Shown in pieces: positions 8,814 through 16,875 of a DNA stretch of 64,000 nucleotides. The DNA comes from Pseudomonas sp. KNUC1026 (GTDB taxonomy: Bacteria; Pseudomonadota; Gammaproteobacteria; Pseudomonadales; Pseudomonadaceae), in contig NZ_CP087138.1 in assembly GCF_021650705.1 (NCBI RefSeq), positions 4,054,001 to 4,118,000 of the forward strand. The letters run 5' to 3'. Position numbers and translations under genes: made by a program. Every line of letters begins with the position of its first letter. Position 1 is the stretch's first letter. The notes under the pieces were generated by a model. It was not told the DNA's origin, searched no databases, and was given only the letters and a program-made list of their open reading frames with translations.

Positions 8814-9665
8814 ATGACCCAATGGCAGACGCTGGACCAACCACCGGCCACCGCTGGTCTCTATGCACGGGCGGCGCTGCGCCAGCGCGTCACCGGTAAT
8901 GCCCTGCCTGATATCGGCCTGCGTTGCGTGCTGGCGCCAGACGCGGTTCGCCTGGGCGCTTATCGCCAGGTGTGCGGCTACGATAACGACGGCCTGCTGC
9001 CGGCCACCTACCCGCAGGTGCTGGCGTTCAACCTGCAACTGGCGTTACTTACCGATCCAGGCTTTCCCTACCCGCTGGCCGGGCTGGTGCAGTTGGCCGA
9101 ACGCCTGCGCCTGCATCGTCCGCTGGGTGCAGTCAACCGAGTGAGCGCCAGCGTCAGCGTGCAAGGCCTGCGCCCCCATGAGCACGGTGCGGTCTTCACG
9201 CTGGTCACGCGCATCGATGACGCCCTTGGGCTGCTCTGGGAGGCCGAAGCCGACCTGCTGTGCCGCAAGGCACAGGTCGATGGGCAGAGCCTGGCAGACC
9301 CGCAGCCGGCCGACCTGCCTGCCGACGAAGTCGCACACTGGCTCGCCGGTAAAGACATCGGACGCCAGTACGCCCGGGTCGCGGGCGACTTCAACCCTAT
9401 CCATCTGGGCCAGGCCAGTGCGCGGCTGTTCGGTTTCAAACAGGCCATCGCCCCCGGCATGTGGGCCTTGGCCCGTGCCCTGGCGGCGCTTGGCTCACGA
9501 GTACCTGCGGCGGGCTGCGAAATTCAGGCGCAATTTCTCAAGCCCATCTCGCTGCCCAGTGAAGTGGTGCTCAAGGCCAGCAGCGGCGGCGAGCACGGGT
9601 GTTTTTCGCTCACCGGCGGCGACGGCTCATTGCACTTGGCCGGGCTCTGGCAGCCGTTGGGCTAG
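8814..9665 (+). CDS. MaoC-like hot-dog dehydratase
   Basis: 283 residues in two hot-dog halves. The C-terminal half has the hydratase-2 signature GRQYARVAGDFNPIHL with the catalytic Asp and His, then GFKQAIAPGMWALA. The N-terminal half lacks that motif and is probably structural, as in double hot-dog R-specific enoyl hydratases. It starts 2 bases after the FabG-like stop and is clearly in the same transcript. Expected reaction: reversible dehydration of a 3-hydroxyacyl thioester to the trans-2-enoyl thioester. The pathway (fatty acid, polyhydroxyalkanoate or secondary metabolism) is not settled by context. Confidence 0.85.
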   Translation: MTQWQTLDQPPATAGLYARAALRQRVTGNALPDIGLRCVLAPDAVRLGAYRQVCGYDNDGLLPATYPQVLAFNLQLALLTDPGFPYPLAGLVQLAERLRLHRPLGAVNRVSASVSVQGLRPHEHGAVFTLVTRIDDALGLLWEAEADLLCRKAQVDGQSLADPQPADLPADEVAHWLAGKDIGRQYARVAGDFNPIHLGQASARLFGFKQAIAPGMWALARALAALGSRVPAAGCEIQAQFLKPISLPSEVVLKASSGGEHGCFSLTGGDGSLHLAGLWQPLG

Positions 9666-9716
9666 CCTGCACATTTCTTCTAGACGCCACCCAGCACGGG
9701 TGGCTAACTGCAGCTT

Positions 9717-10544
9717 ATGCACAGCAAACACTGGATCGACCTGGCTCGCGACGCCGACACCGGCATCGAAACGCTGCGCGCGCATTTCGGTGAAGGCCGG
9801 GCCTACGACCCGCACTGGCATGACAGTTACCTGGTGGGCGTGACCGAGCAGGGCATCCAGCGTTTCAACTGCCGGCGCACCCTGCACGACAGTACCCCCG
9901 GCAAAACCTTCATCGTCGAACCCGGCGAGATTCACGACGGCGACGCGCCGCATGCCGAAGGCTTCACCTACCGCATGCTCTATCTGGAACCCGCCTGGCT
10001 GCAGCAGCACCTGGCCGGCCAGTTCGAACACGCCCCGCCCGGCGCCTTGCCCGGTTTCGGCGACACCCTGCAGCACGACCCCGAACTGGCCCGCGCTGCG
10101 ACGTTCGCTTTCAGCGCGTTGCACCAGAACGAGCTGCGCATCGTGCGGCAGATGGCAGTGGACGGCCTGCTCGAACGCCTGACCCGGCACCTGCAATGGC
10201 GCCAGCGCAATGAACGGGACCCGCGCCTGCCCGCGGTGGCGCTGCGAGCACGTGAGGTGATCCACGCCCACGCCTTCACCGACCTCAGCCTGGAAGCGCT
10301 GGCCCAGGCCTGCGGCGTTGACCGCTACCGCCTCACTCGCGCGTTCAAGGCCGCCTTCGGCCTGCCGCCGCATGCGTACCTTGTGCAACTGCGCCTGGCC
10401 CTGGCTCGCCAGCGCCTTGCTGCCGGGGCGGAGCCGGCGGAGCTCGCCGCGCAATTGGGTTTTGCCGACCAGAGCCACCTGGGCCGCTGGTTCGTGCGCG
10501 CCTATGGAATGAGCCCTGGCCAGTACCGCAACGCTCGCAACTGA
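9717..10544 (+). CDS. AraC-family transcriptional regulator
   Basis: 275 residues. N-terminal AraC-type cupin with HWHDSYLVGVTEQGIQRF and EPGEIHDGDAPH; C-terminal double helix-turn-helix from about residue 180, with LSLEALAQACGVDRYRLTRAFKAAFG and ELAAQLGFADQSHLGRWFVRAYG. It is followed on the same strand after 72 bases by a LysE-type exporter gene. The pairing of this AraC subtype with a LysE exporter is common and suggests it controls export of an amino acid or amine. Confidence 0.85.
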   Translation: MHSKHWIDLARDADTGIETLRAHFGEGRAYDPHWHDSYLVGVTEQGIQRFNCRRTLHDSTPGKTFIVEPGEIHDGDAPHAEGFTYRMLYLEPAWLQQHLAGQFEHAPPGALPGFGDTLQHDPELARAATFAFSALHQNELRIVRQMAVDGLLERLTRHLQWRQRNERDPRLPAVALRAREVIHAHAFTDLSLEALAQACGVDRYRLTRAFKAAFGLPPHAYLVQLRLALARQRLAAGAEPAELAAQLGFADQSHLGRWFVRAYGMSPGQYRNARN

Positions 10545-10616
10545 CTGCCCAAACCTTCCAGACGCCACCGTTCGCCGCCATTAGCCTGAGCACTCTGCCC
10601 TTGCCGGAGCCTGCTC

Positions 10617-11204
10617 ATGCTCGCTTTCATGCTGTTCGCGTTCGTTTCTTCCATCACCCCCGGCCCCACCAACCTGCTGGTGCTCAGCACCAGCGCGCGC
10701 TTCGGCCTGCGTGCCAGCATCGCGCCGGTGTTCGGCGCCTGCGCCGGCGCGGCACTGGTGGTCTGCCTGGTGGGCACGAGCTTGGGCCAGACGCTACTGC
10801 GCGTGCCCGGTGTGCAACTGGGCATGACGGCATTGGGCCTGGCGTGGCTGACATGGCTGGCCTGGGGCCTGTTCAACGCCCCCGGCGTAATCGATACCAA
10901 CAGCAATGGGCGCCGCCTGGGCCTGTGGAGCGCTGCCGCCTTGCAGTGGGTCAACCCCAAAACCTGGGTCATGGCCGTGGCAACGGTCGGGGTATTCACC
11001 GCCGGCAGCAGCGAGCCTTCGCGGCAGGTGCTGCATCTTTCGCTGCTGTTCTTTCTGATCGCGCTGCCGTGCATGGCCTGCTGGGCATTGCTCGGCGCAG
11101 GCTCGGCACGCTGGCTGCGTTCGGAACGTGGGCTGCGCTGGATGAACCGGACGTTGGCGATCGTGCTGTTTCTTTCATCCTGGGGCGCCCTGCTGCGTGC
11201 TTGA
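10617..11204 (+). CDS. LysE-family amino-acid exporter
   Basis: 195 residues with five to six membrane helices. The N-terminus carries the LysE/RhtB signature SSITPGPTNLLVLSTSARFG, and WVNPKTWVMA follows the third helix. It exports an amino acid or analogue from the cytoplasm. A ribosome site GGAGCC precedes the ATG. It lies directly downstream of an AraC regulator. The substrate is not determinable from sequence alone. Confidence 0.87.
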   Translation: MLAFMLFAFVSSITPGPTNLLVLSTSARFGLRASIAPVFGACAGAALVVCLVGTSLGQTLLRVPGVQLGMTALGLAWLTWLAWGLFNAPGVIDTNSNGRRLGLWSAAALQWVNPKTWVMAVATVGVFTAGSSEPSRQVLHLSLLFFLIALPCMACWALLGAGSARWLRSERGLRWMNRTLAIVLFLSSWGALLRA

Positions 11205-11276
11205 TTCGGGCGCGCCGGCAGAGGAAGCTATGCCCATCGCGCCGCGGCCTGCGGCGCACCTGCCATTGATTGTGCG

Positions 11277-11582
11277 ATGAACCTCCAAGCCCTGACCGAA
11301 CGCCTGCACCGCATCCGCGACACCAACGACTGGAAGCGCTTTCACAGCCCGAAGAACCTGGCCATGGCCGCCAGTGTCGAAATGGCCGAGCTGGTGGAAA
11401 TCTTCCAGTGGCTCAGCGAAAGCGAGTCAAGCCGCCTCCCGCCTGAGCAACTGGCCCATGCCGGCCAGGAAATCGGCGATGTGGTGCTGTACCTGCTGTT
11501 GCTGTGCAGCGAGCTGGGGCTGGACATGAACACGGTGGTCAGCGCCAAGCTGGCCGACAGCGAACGGCGCTTTGCCAAATGA
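11277..11582 (+). CDS. MazG-like nucleotide pyrophosphohydrolase
   Basis: 101 residues, the size of single-domain all-alpha NTP pyrophosphatases (MazG-like/dCTPase group). The metal-binding pattern is complete: EMAELVEIFQWLSE supplies the ExxE pair and QEIGDVVLYLL the ExxD pair. It probably hydrolyses a non-canonical or dCTP-like nucleotide to monophosphate and pyrophosphate. Its stop codon overlaps the start of the next gene (ATGA), a methyltransferase, indicating co-translation. Confidence 0.83.
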   Translation: MNLQALTERLHRIRDTNDWKRFHSPKNLAMAASVEMAELVEIFQWLSESESSRLPPEQLAHAGQEIGDVVLYLLLLCSELGLDMNTVVSAKLADSERRFAK

Positions 11583-12343
11583 GCGATCGCCACTTCGATG
11601 CACTGGCCACCCGTTTTGCCGAAAAGATCTACGGCGGCGCCAAGGGTGCGATACGCCTCGCGGTGTTGCAGGCAGACCTCACCGAGGCCCTGCCAGCGCG
11701 GCCGCTGCGCGTGCTCGACATCGGTGCGGGGCTTGGCCACATGAGCCTGTGGCTGGCCCAGCAAGGGCATCAGGTGACACTCGCCGAACCAGCCCTGCCG
11801 ATGCTCGACGGCGCACGAGAGCGCTTTGCCGAAGCCGGTATCAATGCCGAATTCATCCACAGCCCCTGGCAAGGCCTGGCCGAAGCCGAGCTGCCGCCGT
11901 TCGACCTGGTGCTGTGCCACGCCGTGCTGGAATGGCTGGCCGAGCCGTTCGCCATTCTGCCCGCACTGCACCGCCTCACAGCCCCTGAAGGCTGGCTGTC
12001 GCTGGCGTTCTACAACCGCGACGCGCTGGTGTACCGCAACCTGCTCAAGGGCCACTTCCGCAAACTGCGCAAGGACAGCCTGGCCGGTGAAAAGCAAAGC
12101 CTGACGCCGCAGATGCCGGTCGACCCGCGCGAGCTGGATGCGCAACTCGCAATGGGCTGGCAGGTCGAACAACGTAGCGGGGTGCGAGTGTTCCACGATT
12201 ACATGCCCAGTGAGTTTCAGGCCAAGGCGCCGCTGGACGCGCTGCTGGAAATGGAACTGGCCCACCGCCGCCACCCGGCCTTCGCAGGCCTTGGGCGTTA
12301 CCTGCACTGGATCTGCCGGCCACGCAGTGCCGGCCAGGAGTAA
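11579..12343 (+). CDS. cmoM: SAM-dependent methyltransferase, CmoM/SmtA-like
   Basis: 254 residues. The class I methyltransferase fold shows VLDIGAGLGHMSLWLAQQGHQVTLAEP (SAM-binding) and HAVLEWLAEP. End-to-end character and length fit CmoM (formerly SmtA), which methylates 5-carboxymethoxyuridine in tRNA wobble positions. It starts inside the stop codon of the MazG-like gene. Start chosen at the overlapping ATG (MSDRHFDALATRFAEKIYGG), which matches the family's N-terminus. Another small-molecule methyltransferase cannot be excluded. Confidence 0.75.
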   Translation: MSDRHFDALATRFAEKIYGGAKGAIRLAVLQADLTEALPARPLRVLDIGAGLGHMSLWLAQQGHQVTLAEPALPMLDGARERFAEAGINAEFIHSPWQGLAEAELPPFDLVLCHAVLEWLAEPFAILPALHRLTAPEGWLSLAFYNRDALVYRNLLKGHFRKLRKDSLAGEKQSLTPQMPVDPRELDAQLAMGWQVEQRSGVRVFHDYMPSEFQAKAPLDALLEMELAHRRHPAFAGLGRYLHWICRPRSAGQE

Positions 12344-12347
12344 ACCT

Positions 12348-12940
12348 ATGCGTCGCCTGCTCCTCGCAATGGCCTGCCTGGCCCTGGCGGCCTGCTCCAG
12401 CCCCAACCCTTATGTGGCCAGCTCCCTGCCGCTGCCGCCAGCCCCGGCACAGGCGGCACACACCTTCGACGCCAGCGCCTACCCCGCTGCCCCGCGCGAC
12501 TATTCGCGCTACCAGAGCTGGGCCTGGCTCAACGACCATCTACCTGCGGGCAACGCGCTGGCTTCACCTGAAGAGATCGCCGAAGCGGTCAGCACCGGGT
12601 TCGACCAGCGCGGCCTGCGCCCTGCACGCATCGGGACGATGCCTGGCCTGCGGGTGGCCGCTGAAGTCACCACCGAGCGCCGCCTGCGCCAGGTGCAGGA
12701 CAACTACGCCAGTGGCCCTTATTACGGAGGGCCATACGGGGTAGCTATTACGCGCCGCCAGTGGTGCGCACCTACGAATACCAGGTCACCGTAGTGCGCC
12801 TGCGCCTGTTCGATGGCAGCAGCCTGCAAGAGGTCTGGAACACCCAAGCCGAGACTGCCAGCCAAGGCAGCCAATCCCAGCGCGCCGATGCCCTGCGCGC
12901 AGCCGTGGGCAAAGCCCTGAGTGCCTTTCCACCGCGTTGA
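12348..12940 (+). CDS. DUF4136 lipoprotein, first of a tandem pair (frameshift near 12741)
   Basis: About 197 residues after restoring one G in the GGGG run at 12738-12741. Signal peptide with lipobox LALAACSS, so an outer-envelope lipoprotein. The DUF4136 core includes YSRYQSWAWLND and STGFDQRGLRPA, then, after the shift, GSYYAPPVVRTYEYQVTVVR and a C-terminal ALRAAVGKALSAFPPR. As written the frame would end early with an unrelated tail. The next gene is a paralogue with the same lipobox layout and the same AxxxGxDQRGLRPA block. Function is unknown. Confidence 0.8.
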
Positions 12941-12961
12941 GCACCGTTCGGAGAATCCATC

Positions 12962-13515
12962 ATGCGCCGCCTGTTGACCGCCCTGTGCTTCACCACCCTG
13001 CTGGCTGGATGCCAGGCCCCCATGGCCACCAAGGATTACGACCCCAGCCGCGACTTTGCCGCCTACCGCAGCTGGAGCTGGCAAACCCCGGCCTTGCAAT
13101 ACCGCCCCGACGACCCGCGGCTGCGCAGCGACCTCACCGAACAGCGCGTGCGTGAAGCCCTGGCCAGCGGCCTTGACCAGCGCGGCCTGCGCCCTGCCGC
13201 ACCGAATGCGGCAGCCGATGTGAAGGTCCAGGCGTACCTGATCGTCGACAACCGCCAGCAGCAAATCACCACCCAACCGGTCGGCCCCTGGGGCTATTGG
13301 GTGGCCCGTGGGGCGCACCCGGTTGGGCCGAAACCCGAACGGTGGATTACCAGGTCACCACGCTTCAGGTCGACCTGCTCGACGGCCGTGATGGCAAGCT
13401 GGTGTGGCGTGGCAGCACCGAGCAGATGCTCAACCCCGACGCCACGCCAGCACAGCGCAACGAGACCATTCGTCGGGGCATCGACCGCATCCTGGCCAAC
13501 TATCCGCCTCGCTGA
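12962..13515 (+). CDS. DUF4136 lipoprotein, second of a tandem pair (frameshift near 13300)
   Basis: About 184 residues after restoring one G near 13299-13301. Lipobox LLAGCQA; DUF4136 core with DFAAYRSWSWQTP and ASGLDQRGLRPA. Past the shift the frame reads GGPWGAPGWAETRTVDYQVT and ends GIDRILANYPPR. It is a paralogue of the gene 21 bases upstream, so the pair probably arose by duplication and shares a transcript. Such lipoproteins are common in Pseudomonas and lack an assigned function. Confidence 0.8.
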
Positions 13516-13656
13516 CGGCGCAATGCCGGGGGCGGTGCGTTCCAGAACACGCCATCGCCCTTGACGGCCGTGCGATTCGGTACTGAGCTTTGGGGAGAAC
13601 CTCTGCCAAGGAATGCCCGTGGCGCCTGCTGCGGGCGAAGTATCGGTCTGTAAGGG

Positions 13657-14136
13657 ATGGCGCGCGCCATGCAAAGCCTTGTATTGCTGATCTGGTTTGC
13701 CCTGTGCGCCGAGCAGGATGTGCGCCTGCGCCGCGTTGCCGACAACCTCACCCTGGGCGGTGGCGTATGCGCCCTGCTCTATCTGTTCTGCACCGGCCAT
13801 ACCTGGCTTGGCGCCCCGGCTGCCGATGGCGCCTGGGCTCTTGCGCTGAGCATGCTGCTGACCCTGCCGCTGTACCACGCAGGCCGCCTGGCCGGCGCTG
13901 ACGTCAAGCTGCTCGGCACCCTGGCCCTGGCCACCGACGGCATGCACCTGCTCGCCACCGTGTGCGGCGCGCTGCTGCTCGTGCTGGCCTGGCTGATGCT
14001 GGGCGAGCGCATATGGAAGCCGCTGAGCCGCAAGGTCAAGCAGCGCCTGGCAGCACTGGCACCCAAAGCTGGGGATGCCCCGCCGTTGAGCCCGTTCATG
14101 CTGGCAGGCTTCGTCGGCACGCTGATCTGGGTCTAG
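13657..14136 (+). CDS. Short A24-family prepilin peptidase
   Basis: 159 residues; membrane aspartyl protease of the type IV prepilin peptidase family, containing only the catalytic domain and not the N-terminal methylase domain of PilD. The first Asp lies in LCAEQDVRLRRVADN and the second in AGADVKLLGTLAL, matching the DxxxxxxxN and GxxDVK pattern (GAD here instead of GGD/GxGD). Five or six membrane segments. This size is typical of CpaA/TadV enzymes that process Flp-type pilins, but no tad or pilus gene is in view. A start at 13669 is possible. Confidence 0.78.
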   Translation: MARAMQSLVLLIWFALCAEQDVRLRRVADNLTLGGGVCALLYLFCTGHTWLGAPAADGAWALALSMLLTLPLYHAGRLAGADVKLLGTLALATDGMHLLATVCGALLLVLAWLMLGERIWKPLSRKVKQRLAALAPKAGDAPPLSPFMLAGFVGTLIWV

Positions 14137-16497
14137 AAGATTTCGAATTCGACCCGCGCGGTCTGGCCGGCTTCGTCGAGCACGCTGACTTCTACGCGGC
14201 CGGTCTTTTCAAGGCTCAGGCTCACCGGCCGGTCGCTGTCGTTGTCCACCCACGGCGCGCCGTCGACGAACCACCAGCGGTGCCCTGCCCCACCGATGAC
14301 CGACAGCGCCAGGCGCAGGGGCCCTTCACTGTTGGCCGGCCGGCGCAGGTGGTCACCGTTGCGCACCCCCACGATCGACAGCCCCGGCAGCGGCCCGGGG
14401 TTACGCGGCGGGCACTCAACTGACGCAGCGGGCAGGCGCGCCGCGCGGCGCTCGGCGTTGGGCAGCCAGGGTTCGAGCGGCGCAGGCCACAGGGCGATGT
14501 CGCGCGGCTGCGCACCCGGGCAGCCAGCAGCCACGCGCAAGCCCGCGGCATTGACGAACACCTTCTCCACCAGGCCCGTGCCGGCCGGCTGGTCGGCTGC
14601 GAGCAGAGTGGGCGGCGTGGTGCCTTCCAGGGTCCAGGCAAAGCGCTGTCGGCGGCAGTTCGGGTCTTGCCGGGAGAGGGGCTGGCCCAGCGGCCAACAG
14701 ATCGCCGCCACGCCGACACCCGGCGGGATAGGGTCGGCGGGCGGGTTGATGCCGCGCTGCGCGTCGCGGTTGCTGAGCAGGTCGTGTACTTGCAGCAGCA
14801 GTGGCGCGGCCGAGGCCAGGCCGAACTGGCCGGGCACCGGCGTGCCGTCGGGCCGCCCGATCCACACGCCGACCAGAAAGCGCGGCCCTACGCCGATGGC
14901 CCAGGCATCACGGAAGCCATAACTGGTGCCGGTCTTCCAGGCCAGCGCCTGGCGTTGAGCCAAGGCGGCGGTGGGGTCCAGGTCGGGCCGGGCATGGCCA
15001 CTGAGGATGCGCCGCAGCAATCCACGCGGCACCGGGCGACATCATCGACCGTTCGCGGAGCAAGTCCTGGGGCTGGAAACGCAGGCTCGCCGTGCGGCCA
15101 GCACGGGCGAAGGTGCTGTAGGCGGCTACCAGGTCGTCCAGGTGCGTGCCGGCCCCACCAAGGATCAGCGCCAGGTTCGGCTGTGCCCCTTGCGGCAGGC
15201 TCAGTTGCAGGCCGCCATTGCGCAATTGCCCATCGAAACGCTTGGGCCCCAAGGCTTCGAGCAATTGCACCGCGGGCAGGTTGAGCGAAAGCGATAACGC
15301 GGAGCTGGCCGCCACCGGGCCGCTGAACCCGGAATCGAAATTGCCCGGCCGGTAGTCGCCGTAACGGCGCGGCACGTCCTGCAACAGGGACTCGGAATGG
15401 ATCAGCCCCGCATCGATGGCCATGCCGTAGAGAAACGGCTTGAGCGTCGAGCCCGGCGAACGGGTTGCCTGCACCATGTCGACGTGGCCGAAGCGCTTGG
15501 TGTCGTTGAGGTCTACCGAGCCGACATAGGCCCGCACCGCCATGGTCTGCGCCTCCACCACCAGCACTGCCGCCGAAGTGCGCGCCGGCAGCCGGGCGCG
15601 CCAACCGAGCAGCAGGTCTTCCAGGCGGCGTTGCAAAGGGGCATCGAGGGTGGTGCGGATCAGCTCCGGGCTGCCCGGCCCGTTCAGCCGCCTTGCCAGC
15701 AGGGGCGCCAGCGCCGGCTCCTGGCGCGGGGCCAGCCACACCGGCTCCTGCAAGGTGTCGGCCACCACCTTGGGCGACCACACGCCGAAGGCCTGCAGCC
15801 GGAGCAGCACCTTGTCGCGTGCCTGCTGTGCCCGCTCGGGGTGCCGATCCGGGCGCAGCCGGCTCGGCGCTTGCGGCAACACTGCGAGCATGGCAGCTTC
15901 GGCGGGGGTGAGCTGGCCTGGCGGTTTGCCCAGGTACGCCCAACTGGCGGCGGCGACGCCTTGCAGCGTGCCGCCGAACGGGGCGCGGTTCAGGTACAGG
16001 GTGAGAATCTCGCGCTTGGACAGATGCCATTCCAATTGCGCGGTACGCCACAGCTGGCGCAGCTTGCCGGCGAAAGTACGCGAGTGGGGGTCGAGCAGGC
16101 GCGCTACCTGCATCGACAGCGTGCTACCGCCGGAGACGATATGGCCGCCGGTGAGGTTCTGCCAGAGCGCGCGGCCGAGGGCCAATGGGTTCACGCCAGG
16201 GTGCTCGTAGAACCAGCGGTCCTCGTAGGTGAGCAGCGCATCCAGGTACAGCGGCGACACTTGTTCCACCGTGACGGGATAACGCCACACCCCTTCACTG
16301 TCGGCGAAGCGCCACAACGGCGTGCCATCCTCGGCCAGCACCACCCGCGCCATGTCATCGCCCGGCAACGGCAGCGGCCAGATCCGATCCGCCAGCCACA
16401 GCGATGCACACAGCACGACCACGCTGGCGCCCAGCCGGCGCAGCCACTTCACAGCGCAACCGCCATTGGGGAACTCGCCCATGGCCGCTGCGGCCAA
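14133..16497 (-). CDS. pbpC: Penicillin-binding protein 1C (frameshift near 15015)
   Basis: Bifunctional peptidoglycan synthase, about 787 residues. N-terminal membrane anchor (ASVVVLCASLWLADRIWPL), glycosyltransferase domain with EDRWFYEHPGVNPLALGRAL and GGSTLSMQVARLL, transpeptidase domain with the SxxK motif in RSPGSTLKPFLYG, an SLN-type motif and KTGTSYG, and the PBP1C C-terminal domain. The transpeptidase is split: the first frame ends soon after MMSPGAAWI and the second resumes at LLRRILSGHARPD. Removing one G near 15015 gives WILRRIL, the usual sequence here. The start is uncertain; 16482 (ATG) and 16452 (GTG) are alternatives. In enterobacteria pbpC is paired with the alpha-2-macroglobulin gene, which also lies nearby here. 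Confidence 0.87.
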
Positions 16498-16541
16498 AGG
16501 AGCAAGCCCGGCATGGGTGCCGGATCGATCAGGAAGACAAC

Positions 16542-16835
16542 ATGCATGTAGAAGGCTTTTTCGAATGGCTTGGCCAGGCCCTGGGAGCGATCATCCGCGG
16601 GATCGTCGACGCCCTGACCTGGGTATTCAGTGGCCTGGCCAACGCCGGCGGCAACTTTGTCGAAGGCATGGCCCGCACCTTGGGCATGGACACTTCGCTG
16701 ATCAGCATCCTCGCCCTGATAGTGGGCCTGTGCATGCTGTACGCGGCGGTGCGCGCGTTCATGCGCGCCTCCATCGTGCTTGGCATCATCTGGGCCTTGC
16801 TGGGGCTGTGGCTGCTGAGCTGGATCATTCACTAA
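16542..16835 (+). CDS. Small inner-membrane protein
   Basis: 97 residues, with a ribosome site AGGAAGAC before the ATG. The N-terminal half is amphipathic (FFEWLGQALGAIIRGIVDAL); the C-terminal half has two membrane helices (ILALIVGLCMLYAAVRAFM and IVLGIIWALLGLWLLSWII). I do not recognise a family beyond small Pseudomonas membrane proteins of this type. It sits on the opposite strand between pbpC and the alpha-2-macroglobulin gene and ends at a strong hairpin. Confidence 0.65.
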   Translation: MHVEGFFEWLGQALGAIIRGIVDALTWVFSGLANAGGNFVEGMARTLGMDTSLISILALIVGLCMLYAAVRAFMRASIVLGIIWALLGLWLLSWIIH

Positions 16836-16838
16836 ATG

Positions 16839-16867
16839 CCCTGCCGCAAGCCAGGCTTGCGGCAGGG
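16839..16867. terminator. Bidirectional hairpin terminator
   Basis: Perfect 13-base inverted repeat CCCTGCCGCAAGC / GCTTGCGGCAGGG around a 3-base loop, between the ends of the small membrane protein gene and the convergent alpha-2-macroglobulin gene. There is no long T run, but stem strength and placement fit a shared terminator. Confidence 0.7.
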
Positions 16868-16875
16868 TTACCGGC

